From the NCBI GenBank assembly GCA_964439745.1, contig CAYTQK010000223.1:1-5489 (forward strand): DNA of 5,489 nucleotides. The letters run 5' to 3'. The notes under the pieces were generated by a model. The model was not told the DNA's origin, did not search any database, and was given only the letters and a program-made list of their open reading frames with translations. Numbering within the stretch: position 1 is the first letter of the stretch; every line of letters starts with the position of its first letter. Shown piece by piece: positions 1 to 5,489 of this stretch. The stretch comes from CAYTQK01 sp964439745 (lineage in GTDB: Bacteria > Desulfobacterota > Desulfobacteria > Desulfobacterales > Desulfosudaceae). Position numbers and translations under genes: made by a program.

Positions 1-634
1 CCGGTTTCAGACCCAGGTTGACGCCGGCATCAATCATGGCCTCCACCAGGTAAAAAACATAGGCCGGTCCGGAGCCGGATACGGCCGTAACCGCGTTGAG
101 ATCGGCTTCCGGAAAGGTCAGGACTTTGCCGGTGGCCGCCAGGATCGCTTCCGCCAGAAAGAGGTCCTCTTCCGTGGCCTGTTCGTTGGCACTGAGGCCG
201 CTCATGCCGGCCTGGACCAGGGCCGGGGTGTTGGGCATGACCCGGACCACGGGCAGGAGTTCTGCTGACTGGCCGTGCGCGTAAAGGTGCTGTTCGATAT
301 GTTTGATGGTAACGCCGGCGGCAATGGAAACAACCAGTTTTTTTTCCGTCGGCGGATTGGCGGTAATGCCCGCGGCCAGGCCGGTCAGCACCTCGGTCAT
401 GCCCTGGGGCCTGACCGCCAGAACGATAATGGCACTCAGATTAAAAATTGTGGTGTTATCGGTGGTGGTGGCCAGACCATAGGCCTGCTGCAGATGATGG
501 CGCCGTTCCGGTGAAGGGTCGCTGATCCGGATCCGATCCGGCCGGCTGACTCCGGCCCGGATCAGGGCGCCGGCAATGGCTTCGGCCATGTTGCCGCCCC
601 CGATAAAACCGATTTGCTGGGGTAAGGCTGTCAT
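1..634 (-). CDS. proC: Pyrroline-5-carboxylate reductase, C-terminus cut off by window edge
   Basis: Catalyses the last step of proline biosynthesis in the cytoplasm: NAD(P)H-dependent reduction of 1-pyrroline-5-carboxylate to L-proline. I translated the minus strand from the ATG at 634-632; it stays open to the window edge and gives 211 residues. Seen directly: the Rossmann dinucleotide-binding loop GFIGGGNMAEAI at residues 9-20, AVRPQ at 73-77 (the family's AVKPQ segment, with Arg for Lys), RVMPNTPA at 131-138, and the substrate-site signature VSGSGPAYVF at 185-194. ProC proteins are usually about 270 residues, so roughly 60 residues of the C-terminal dimerisation domain are missing because of the edge, not because of a lesion. 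The start is supported by an AAAAGGA ribosome binding site (plus-strand 642-648) seven bases upstream and by the Rossmann motif lying close to the N-terminus. It is divergent from pilC. The family call is firm. Confidence 0.96.
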   Translation of the reverse strand, partial: MTALPQQIGFIGGGNMAEAIAGALIRAGVSRPDRIRISDPSPERRHHLQQAYGLATTTDNTTIFNLSAIIVLAVRPQGMTEVLTGLAAGITANPPTEKKLVVSIAAGVTIKHIEQHLYAHGQSAELLPVVRVMPNTPALVQAGMSGLSANEQATEEDLFLAEAILAATGKVLTFPEADLNAVTAVSGSGPAYVFYLVEAMIDAGVNLGLKP

Positions 635-677
635 TATACAATCCTTTTGTGCCAACTGCGGTACTGCATATCTTTTG

Positions 678-706
678 AATATAACAAAAGGCCTGGCGTT
701 TTACAA
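678..706 (-). promoter_or_regulatory. Probable sigma70-type promoter of proC
   Basis: On the minus strand, TTGTAA (plus-strand 701-706) is followed after exactly 17 bases by TATATT (plus-strand 678-683). The -10 matches the TATAAT consensus at 5 of 6 bases and the -35 matches TTGACA at 4 of 6. Transcription would start near 671, giving a leader of about 37 bases before the proC ATG. The call rests on consensus matching only. Confidence 0.55.
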
Positions 707-791
707 GATCAAAGAAGAGGCGATGCCTGCTTTCCCGGGATGGTCTGTCGGTACTGGATTGTTTTTAAATTTATTTTGTGGTATAGAATAT

Positions 792-820
792 TTGTAAAAT
801 TTAATATTTTTGCTTATACT
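792..820 (+). promoter_or_regulatory. Probable sigma70-type promoter of pilC
   Basis: TTGTAA at 792-797 and TATACT at 815-820 are separated by 17 bases. The -10 matches consensus at 5 of 6 and the -35 at 4 of 6. The bases just upstream (about 761-791) are very AT-rich and could act as an UP element. A weaker overlapping alternative is TTGTTT at 759-764 with TATAGA at 782-787, also 17 bases apart. The start point would be near 827, leaving a leader of about 180 bases. I looked for and did not find a -24/-12 sigma54 element, so PilR-type control of this promoter is not indicated. Confidence 0.55.
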
Positions 821-838
821 GAAGGTCGGCGAGACACG

Positions 839-852
839 CGGCCGAGCGGCCG
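839..852 (+). other. Small GC-rich hairpin in the pilC leader
   Basis: CGGCC (839-843) pairs with GGCCG (848-852) around a GAGC loop. It is built from a tandem 8-base repeat, GCGGCCGA at 838-845 and 846-853. A second mini-stem, CTG-GAAA-CAG (860-869), with a GNRA-type tetraloop, follows closely. The transcript leader therefore begins with compact structure if the promoter at 792-820 is used. No named RNA family was recognised. Confidence 0.4.
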
Positions 853-927
853 AGGTAGTCTGGAAACAGCGGGGGTGGTACGATCAGGATTTCGAATCAG
901 CCGGCCGGGTGCTGTTCGATAATAACA

Positions 928-959
928 AACGCCGCCTGCGTTAGACAGCGGGGTTGCTG
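928..959 (+). other. Two adjacent hairpins near the pilC ribosome binding site
   Basis: AACGC (928-932) pairs with GCGTT (938-942) around CGCCT, and CAGC (946-949) pairs with GCTG (956-959) around GGGGTT. The second hairpin ends 35 bases before the AAGGAGG ribosome binding site. No run of T follows, so neither looks like an intrinsic terminator. The CAGC-GGGGTT-GCTG hairpin resembles the 3' arm of c-di-GMP-I (GEMM) riboswitches, but the rest of that fold is not visible. Confidence 0.35.
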
Positions 960-1009
960 AATATAGCCATTGCCTGATAACGGTCCTGTAAAACAAGGAG
1001 GAGGGTGAT

Positions 1010-2221
1010 ATGCCGGTTTACCTCTGGGAAGGGAAAAGAAAGAATATAACCGAAAAAGGCGAAATGGATGCCGCTGATGAGCAGGCGGTCCGCGCCCAGC
1101 TGCAGCGCATGCGCATTAATCCCACCAAGATCAAGAAGAAGCCCAAGGACCTTTTTGAAAATGTAGATTTTTTACAGTCGAAGGTAACCCAGCAGGATAT
1201 CATTGTCTTTGCCCGGCAGTTCTCCACCATGATCGACGCTGGTCTGCCCATTGTTCAATGCCTGGACATTCTGCAGTCCCAGGAAGACAATTCCACCTTC
1301 AAGAAAATTCTGAAATCCATCAAGGATGACGTGGAAGGCGGCCTGACCCTGGCCGACGCCCTCAAAAAGCATCCCAAGCAGTTTGATAACCTCTTTGTCC
1401 ATATGATCGCCGCCGGCGAAGCCGGCGGCATCCTGGATACGATTCTGCACCGCCTGTCCACGTACATGGAAAAGGCGGCCAAGCTGAAAAGCCAGATCAA
1501 GGGCGCCATGATGTACCCGATCATTACCATTGTGATCGCCATAGTGGTGGTACTGGTGATCCTGGTCTTTGTTATCCCGGTTTTTCAGCAGATGTTCGCC
1601 GATTTCGGACAGGATCTGCCGGTGCCGACCCAGATCGTGGTGACCGCCAGCGAAACCGTCAAAAGCAAGATCCTGTATATTATCGGCGCCATGATCCTGG
1701 CGGCCATTGCCTATCGGCAGTTTTATAAGACCGAAAAAGGCCGGCTTTTCATGGACAGTATCTTTCTCAAGATGCCGATTGTCGGCGTTCTGCTGCGGAA
1801 AACCGCGGTGGCCCGGTTTACCCAGACCATGGGAACCATGCTTGCCAGCGGCGTCTCCATCCTGGATGCCTTGGATATCGTGGCCAAGACGGCCGGCAAC
1901 AAGGTGGTGGAAAATGCCGTCTACCACGTTCGCGCGGGCATTGCCGAGGGGCGGACCGTGGCTGACCCGCTCGCCGAAACCGGTGTGTTCCCCTCCATGG
2001 TCTGCCAGATGATCGCGGTGGGGGAATCCACCGGCGCCCTGGACGCCATGATGGAAAAGATCGCCGCCTTTTATGAAGAAGAGGTGGATGCCGCGGTGGA
2101 AGCTCTGACCTCGGCCATTGAACCGTTGATGATGGTTTTTCTGGGCGGTACCATCGGCGGCCTGGTGGTGGCCATGTACCTGCCGGTGTTTAAAATGGCT
2201 GGAGCCATCTCCAGCGGTTAA
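1010..2221 (+). CDS. pilC: Type IV pilus inner-membrane platform protein PilC (GspF/PilC family)
   Basis: Polytopic inner-membrane platform of the type IV pilus machine; family knowledge places it between the cytoplasmic PilB/PilT ATPases and the growing pilin fibre. The product is 403 residues, the normal family length. Two T2SF domains are visible, about residues 66-190 and 269-392. Each has the conserved acidic-glycine patch: IAAGEAGG at 133-140 and IAVGESTGALD at 335-345. Hydrophobic segments lie at about 169-192, 219-235 and 371-393, giving the typical three-helix topology. Earlier features include the N-terminal YLWEG start and the QFSTMIDAGLPI segment at 70-81. The ATG has a strong AAGGAGG ribosome binding site (995-1001) at a good distance. 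The kinase gene follows after about 30 bases on the same strand, so cotranscription is likely. No pilB or pilT is present in the window; the long leader suggests this gene heads its own transcript. GspF of a type II secretion system is the main alternative; the PilS-like neighbour favours the pilus reading. Confidence 0.93.
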   Translation: MPVYLWEGKRKNITEKGEMDAADEQAVRAQLQRMRINPTKIKKKPKDLFENVDFLQSKVTQQDIIVFARQFSTMIDAGLPIVQCLDILQSQEDNSTFKKILKSIKDDVEGGLTLADALKKHPKQFDNLFVHMIAAGEAGGILDTILHRLSTYMEKAAKLKSQIKGAMMYPIITIVIAIVVVLVILVFVIPVFQQMFADFGQDLPVPTQIVVTASETVKSKILYIIGAMILAAIAYRQFYKTEKGRLFMDSIFLKMPIVGVLLRKTAVARFTQTMGTMLASGVSILDALDIVAKTAGNKVVENAVYHVRAGIAEGRTVADPLAETGVFPSMVCQMIAVGESTGALDAMMEKIAAFYEEEVDAAVEALTSAIEPLMMVFLGGTIGGLVVAMYLPVFKMAGAISSG

Positions 2222-2235
2222 TCCGGATTTTCAGT

Positions 2236-2240
2236 AGAGG
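2236..2240 (+). promoter_or_regulatory. Ribosome binding site bearing on the pilS start
   Basis: AGAGG lies 11 bases before the GTG at 2252. It is the only Shine-Dalgarno-like sequence between pilC and the kinase, and it favours the GTG over the ATG at 2306. The long spacing weakens the argument. Confidence 0.4.
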
Positions 2241-2251
2241 GCCGGGCTGCT

Positions 2252-3610
2252 GTGGTGCGGGTAGCCGTCGGGCGCCCGGTCCTCCGGATCGAGATTCGTT
2301 TATTTATGGCAGCGGCAACCCAGGTCGACAGAGAATTTGAGCGGCGGCTCAAATGGCTGATGTTCTTTCGGGCCTTGTTTGCCGTTTTTTTGTTCGGCTC
2401 CACCATTTTTTTTACCCGCATCCGTTACTTTTCCTATGATTCCAAGTCACTCCTGTTTCTGTATGCCATTGCCGCGGCCCTGCTGATCATTTCCATCTGC
2501 TACGTCATGGTGCTGCCGCTGATCCGGCACCGGGTTTTTTTTACCTATCTGCAGCATGTGGTCGATACGGTGGCCGTTACCCTGATCGTATACATCACCG
2601 GCTGCTTTGCCAGCGCCTTCTCCTTCTTGTACCTGATCGTCATCATCAGTGCCTGCTTTTTCCTCTTTCGCCGGGGCGGCATGATTATCGCGGCCCTGTG
2701 CAGCATCCAGTACGGGGTGATGATTGATCTGGAATATTACGGTCTTTTGAGTCCGCTGGATGTCCAGGACATCTTCGTCGTGACCGCATACAGTGCCCCG
2801 CACGTGCTGTACAAGATGATCACCACCATTATTGCCTGTTTCGGGGTGGCCTTTCTGACCAGCCTGCTGGTGGAACAGGAGCGCCGAGCCCGGAACGAGC
2901 TGGGGCATATGAAAAGTTATGTCAAGCGGGTGGAGCGACTGGCAACGGTGGGGGAAATGGCGGCCGGACTGGCCCATGAAATCAAGAATCCCCTGGCCGC
3001 CCTGACCGGTGCCATTGAAATGCTGGATGACACCGGGCCGTCCAGCCCGGATAATACCCGGCTGATGAAAATTATCCGGCGGGAAGCCAAACGGCTCAAT
3101 TCCCTGGTGACCAACTTCCTGCTGTTTGCCAAACCACAGAAGGGCAAGGTCAAGAAGATCACGCTGGATAAAATTCTGGATGAAACGGTTTCCCTGTTTG
3201 AAACCGGCCTGCCGGCGGACGGAAAAATTCTCTGCCGCAAGAACATTGCCAGGGATGTAGAGGTGGAAATGGATCCGGAGTATCTGCGCCAGATTCTGTG
3301 GAACCTGCTCTTGAACGCGGCCGATGCCATCTGGGCCACGGCCGGTCAGGCCGGCACCATCACGGTCAATCTGTACACCAGCCCCAGCGGTTCCGTCCGC
3401 CTGGAAATCATTGATGACGGCTGCGGCATTTCCGCTGATGACAAGGACCTGATTTTTGACCCTTTTTTTACCACCAAATCCCACGGGACCGGTCTTGGCC
3501 TGTCGGTGGTCCAGCGCCTGATCGAGTCGTATGACGGCCGCCTGGACCTGGACAGTCAGCCGGGAAGCGGCACCCGGTTTGTCCTGATCCTGAAGCCGGC
3601 GGCATCCTGA
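2252..3610 (+). CDS. pilS: Membrane sensor histidine kinase, PilS/NtrB type
   Basis: Probable sensor kinase of the PilS-PilR two-component system, which in characterised bacteria controls pilin transcription through a sigma54 activator. The product is 452 residues from the GTG at 2252. The N-terminal half has about six hydrophobic segments (roughly 36-56, 66-90, 98-117, 120-139, 142-160, 185-207), matching the multi-helix PilS sensor. A short charged linker (208-230) leads to HisKA with the H-box AHEIKNPLAAL (phospho-acceptor His242). The ATPase domain shows the N-box NLLLNAADAI (351-360), DDGCGI (388-393), FDPFFTTK (402-409) and GTGLGL (412-417), so all catalytic motifs are intact. There is no room for the PAS domain that many PilS proteins carry in the linker. 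Start choice is uncertain: the GTG has AGAGG (2236-2240) upstream, while ATG 2306 (residue 19) lacks a clear site but fits the usual N-terminus better. The gene sits just downstream of pilC; no pilR follows. The kinase call is certain; the PilS assignment rests on topology and neighbourhood. Confidence 0.88.
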   Translation: MVRVAVGRPVLRIEIRLFMAAATQVDREFERRLKWLMFFRALFAVFLFGSTIFFTRIRYFSYDSKSLLFLYAIAAALLIISICYVMVLPLIRHRVFFTYLQHVVDTVAVTLIVYITGCFASAFSFLYLIVIISACFFLFRRGGMIIAALCSIQYGVMIDLEYYGLLSPLDVQDIFVVTAYSAPHVLYKMITTIIACFGVAFLTSLLVEQERRARNELGHMKSYVKRVERLATVGEMAAGLAHEIKNPLAALTGAIEMLDDTGPSSPDNTRLMKIIRREAKRLNSLVTNFLLFAKPQKGKVKKITLDKILDETVSLFETGLPADGKILCRKNIARDVEVEMDPEYLRQILWNLLLNAADAIWATAGQAGTITVNLYTSPSGSVRLEIIDDGCGISADDKDLIFDPFFTTKSHGTGLGLSVVQRLIESYDGRLDLDSQPGSGTRFVLILKPAAS

Positions 3611-3650
3611 GCCCGGTTCCGGAATCCCTGCCCCCCCTGGTAACTTACCC

Positions 3651-3679
3651 TTGACTCTGCCGGTCATCTCCTGTATTGC
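3651..3679 (+). promoter_or_regulatory. Possible promoter upstream of lysS
   Basis: TTGACT at 3651-3656 matches the -35 consensus at 5 of 6 bases, and a TATTGC at 3674-3679 stands 17 bases downstream, followed by an AT-rich stretch to about 3696. The -10 is poor (3 of 6). A promoter is expected here because the function changes from pilus to translation and the spacer is 176 bases. I see no intrinsic terminator after pilS, so read-through from the pilus genes remains possible. Confidence 0.4.
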
Positions 3680-3761
3680 TAATAAATTTCATTTTGTCGT
3701 AGAACCGGCCGACAGGTCGCAGCCGGCGAACGGGGAATGAAAGAATCACATAGGACGGTTC

Positions 3762-3777
3762 CCGGCCCTTCGGCCGG
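3762..3777 (+). other. Perfect GC-only hairpin just before the lysS start
   Basis: CCGGCC (3762-3767) and GGCCGG (3772-3777) form a perfect 6-bp stem around a CTTC loop. It ends 9 bases before the GTG at 3787 and 24 before the ATG at 3802. No T-run follows, so it is not a terminator. In the transcript it would sit next to the weak ribosome binding region and could restrain or steer initiation; that role is inferred. Confidence 0.45.
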
Positions 3778-3786
3778 CAGGGCGCT

Positions 3787-5286
3787 GTGGATGGTGAAAT
3801 AATGGAAAAAACCGACGCGATCATCGCAACCCGGAAAGAAAAAATGTCGTCGCTGCGGGAAAACGGCGTCAGCCTGTTTCCCGATGTTTTTCCGGTAACC
3901 CATGCGGTGGCGGAAGTCCTGGAACGGATTGACCGGGGCGAGCCCCCCCTGGCCGAGTCCGGAGAGGAGGTCCGCCTGGCCGGACGTCTCATGGCCGTCA
4001 ACCGGTTCGGCAAATCCGCCTTTGTCCGTTTTCGGGACCGTACCGGAACGATCCAGGCCTATTTTCGCCGCGACAAGCTGGGCGAGGGAGCCTACACGCT
4101 TTTCAAGCAGCTTGACGTGGGCGACTTTATCGGGGTCTCCGGCGGCATGTTCCAAACCAAAACCGGCGAATGGACGATCCTGGCCGAAGGCTTTCAGCTG
4201 CTTTGCAAAGCCACCCGGCCGCTGCCGGAAAAATTTCACGGCCTGAAAGATCCGGAAAAACGGTACCGCAAACGCTACCTGGATCTGATCATGAATCCGA
4301 CCACCCGGGAACTGTTTATCACCCGCAGCCGGATCGTGCAGGCGGTCCGGGAGTTTTTTATTGAGCGGGATTTTCTCGAAGTGGAAACACCGATGATGCA
4401 GCCGATTCCCGGCGGTGCCGAAGCCCGGCCGTTTGTAACCCATCACAACGCCCTGGACATGGATCTCTACCTGCGGATCGCGCCGGAACTTTATCTCAAG
4501 CGCCTGGTCATCGGAGGGCTGGAACGGGTTTTTGAAATCAACCGGAATTTCCGCAACGAGGGCATCTCTACCCGTCACAACCCCGAATTTACCATGCTGG
4601 AATTTTACCAGGCCTACGCCGACTACCGGATGTTGATGGAGATAACCGAAGCCTTGTTCCGAAAGGTGGTTACGACCGTAACCGGTTCTCTTGTTGTCGA
4701 ATACCAGGGGCAGACCATTGATTTTTCCGGCCCCTGGCAGCGCCTGCCCCTGACCCGGGCGCTGCGCGACCTGGCCGGCCTGGAGGAATCCCGGCTGCAG
4801 GACGCAGGCTATCTCCGGGCGGTGGCCGCAGAAAAGGGTGTGCAGCTGACCCGGACCGACAACATCGGCAAAATGATCACCAAGCTGTTTGATGTGCTGG
4901 TTGAACCCCGGCTGATCCAGCCCACTTTTATCACCGGTTATCCCGTCGAAGTTTCTCCTCTGTCCAAGACCAGCCGGGAAAATCCCGGCTACGTGGACCG
5001 GTTTGAATTGTTTGTCGGCGGCAGTGAGATCGCCAACGGCTTTTCCGAGCTGAATGATCCCGAGGAGCAGCGCCGCCGCTTCCAGGACCAGGTGGACGCG
5101 CGCCAGGCCGGCGACGAGGAAGCCCACTACATGGATGAAGATTACGTGGAAGCCCTGGAATACGGTATGCCGCCGACGGCCGGGGAAGGTATCGGCATCG
5201 ACCGCCTGGTGATGTTGCTGACGGACGCCGCCTCCATCCGGGAGGTCATCCTTTTTCCCCATATGCGGAAAGCGTCCCGGGAATAA
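3787..5286 (+). CDS. lysS: Lysyl-tRNA synthetase, class II
   Basis: Cytoplasmic enzyme that charges tRNA-Lys with lysine using ATP. The product is 499 residues, full length for bacterial class II LysRS. Residues about 62-140 form the N-terminal OB-fold that reads the anticodon (VRLAGRLMAVNRFGKSAFV, 62-80). The catalytic core follows: motif 1 around 183-203 ending FLEVETPMM, then the PGGAEARPF segment (208-216), motif 2 FEINRNFRNEGISTRHNPEF (249-268) with TMLEFYQAYADY after it, GSEIANGFSELNDP (412-425), and motif 3 GEGIGIDRLVMLL (466-478) continuing to REVILFPHMR. The absence of an AsnRS/AspRS-type core and the intact LysRS signatures make the call firm. The start may be GTG 3787 or ATG 3802 (residue 6); ATG gives the more usual N-terminus MEKTDAIIATRKEKM, and neither has a strong ribosome binding site. 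A lolC-type gene starts 65 bases downstream, suggesting one transcript. Confidence 0.96.
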   Translation: MDGEIMEKTDAIIATRKEKMSSLRENGVSLFPDVFPVTHAVAEVLERIDRGEPPLAESGEEVRLAGRLMAVNRFGKSAFVRFRDRTGTIQAYFRRDKLGEGAYTLFKQLDVGDFIGVSGGMFQTKTGEWTILAEGFQLLCKATRPLPEKFHGLKDPEKRYRKRYLDLIMNPTTRELFITRSRIVQAVREFFIERDFLEVETPMMQPIPGGAEARPFVTHHNALDMDLYLRIAPELYLKRLVIGGLERVFEINRNFRNEGISTRHNPEFTMLEFYQAYADYRMLMEITEALFRKVVTTVTGSLVVEYQGQTIDFSGPWQRLPLTRALRDLAGLEESRLQDAGYLRAVAAEKGVQLTRTDNIGKMITKLFDVLVEPRLIQPTFITGYPVEVSPLSKTSRENPGYVDRFELFVGGSEIANGFSELNDPEEQRRRFQDQVDARQAGDEEAHYMDEDYVEALEYGMPPTAGEGIGIDRLVMLLTDAASIREVILFPHMRKASRE

Positions 5287-5351
5287 CAGCGGGCGGATGC
5301 GACCGCGTCGAATTCACGACAGCACGGAAAAAAGAAGAAACGGATCCGGTT

Positions 5352-5489
5352 ATGAGTGTGGAATTTCTTATCGGCAGACGGCATTTGATGGCACCCCGGC
5401 GCAACGCCTTTGTCTCCCTGATCACCATCCTGTCGGTGGTCGGCGTGATCATCGGCGTGACGGCCCTGATCATTGTTATCGCCGTGATG
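5352..5489 (+). CDS. lolC: Lipoprotein-releasing ABC transporter permease, LolC/LolE family, N-terminal fragment at window edge
   Basis: Inner-membrane permease of the LolCDE complex, which uses ATP to release mature outer-membrane lipoproteins to the periplasmic carrier LolA. Only the first 46 codons are present; the frame is open at the edge. The peptide begins MSVEFLIGRRHLMAPRRNAF and runs into a hydrophobic helix from about residue 21 to 46 (SLITILSVVGVIIGVTALII). This reproduces the family's N-terminal pattern of a short amphipathic segment with an RR(Y/H)L motif, basic residues, then A-F-(I/V)-SLIT and the first membrane helix. The ribosome binding site is weak (GGAT at 5342-5345). lysS followed by lolC and lolD is a known order in deltaproteobacteria, which supports the call. 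LolC and LolE cannot be told apart from this fragment. Confidence 0.85.
   Translation, partial: MSVEFLIGRRHLMAPRRNAFVSLITILSVVGVIIGVTALIIVIAVM

Larger units (their letters stand above)
635..1009. other. Divergent intergenic region between proC and pilC
   Basis: These 375 bases carry no gene that I can support. Reading frames that cross it give low-complexity, family-less peptides, and none has a convincing ribosome binding site. The centre (about 757-820) is strikingly AT-rich against GC-rich surroundings, as expected of a control region. It holds a minus-strand promoter for proC, a plus-strand promoter for pilC and a leader of about 180 bases with several small hairpins. I saw no tRNA and no complete riboswitch consensus. 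Confidence 0.8.

Noticed and set aside
876..894. Sigma54 promoter (TGGTAC-like) upstream of pilC
   Set aside because: The GG is not followed by GC at the required 10-base spacing.
823..910. tRNA gene suggested by TTCGAATC at 891-898
   Set aside because: No 5-bp T-stem flanks the loop, and no acceptor stem or anticodon arm can be drawn.
647..922. Small plus-strand gene between proC and pilC
   Set aside because: The translation resembles no family, the ATG lacks a ribosome binding site, and the frame runs through both promoters.
923..946. Integron attC site (TAACAAACGCC followed by GTTAGAC)
   Set aside because: The two core-like parts span only about 24 bases, far shorter than an attC site, no matching RYYYAAC partner lies at a proper distance, and there is no cassette or integrase context.
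923..959. c-di-GMP-I (GEMM) riboswitch
   Set aside because: Only the terminal CAGC-GGGGTT-GCTG hairpin resembles the family. The conserved GNRA-capped arm and the ACGCAAAGCC-type core are not present in the right order.
1172..1927. Antisense open frame of 251 codons opposite pilC
   Set aside because: Shadow of pilC; His/Gly/Gln/Asp-rich translation with no family resemblance.
2447..3667. Antisense open frame of 406 codons opposite the pilS-like kinase
   Set aside because: Same pattern as the lysS shadow: no motif, compositionally biased, and fully explained by the codon bias of the sense gene.
3679..5262. Antisense open frame of 527 codons opposite lysS
   Set aside because: It lies exactly opposite a clearly real gene, its translation is rich in Gly, His, Gln and Asp without any recognisable domain, and such long shadows are common in GC-rich coding DNA.

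Overview
This is an ordinary-looking chromosomal window of about 5.5 kb from a Gram-negative bacterium with moderately high GC. The best guess is a deltaproteobacterium (Desulfobacterota). That guess rests on type IV pilus genes of the PilC/PilS type, a lysS gene followed directly by a LolC/LolE-type permease (an arrangement known from Geobacter-like genomes), and the codon style. It is an inference from gene content, not a proven placement.

Layout. Positions 1-634 (minus strand) hold the first 211 codons of proC, pyrroline-5-carboxylate reductase; its C-terminus lies outside the window. Positions 635-1009 are a 375-base divergent intergenic region with a well-formed sigma70-type promoter for each flank and a leader of roughly 180 bases ahead of pilC. 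Positions 1010-2221 (plus) encode PilC, the type IV pilus inner-membrane platform protein. Positions 2252-3610 (plus) encode a membrane histidine kinase of the PilS/NtrB kind, probably cotranscribed with pilC. A 176-base spacer with a possible promoter and a perfect GC-rich hairpin precedes lysS (3787-5286, class II lysyl-tRNA synthetase). The window ends 46 codons into a lipoprotein-releasing permease (LolC/LolE family) starting at 5352.

How the genes fit together. pilC and pilS form a pilus assembly and pilin-regulation pair, but the usual response regulator pilR does not follow pilS here. lysS and lolC probably form a separate housekeeping unit (translation, then outer-membrane lipoprotein export). 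proC belongs to proline synthesis and is transcribed away from the pilus genes.

I found no mobile element, CRISPR array, tRNA, rRNA or recognisable novel system. The points worth a second look are modest: the orphan and PAS-less PilS, the long structured pilC leader, the divergent promoters with identical -35 hexamers, and the hairpin directly before the lysS start.
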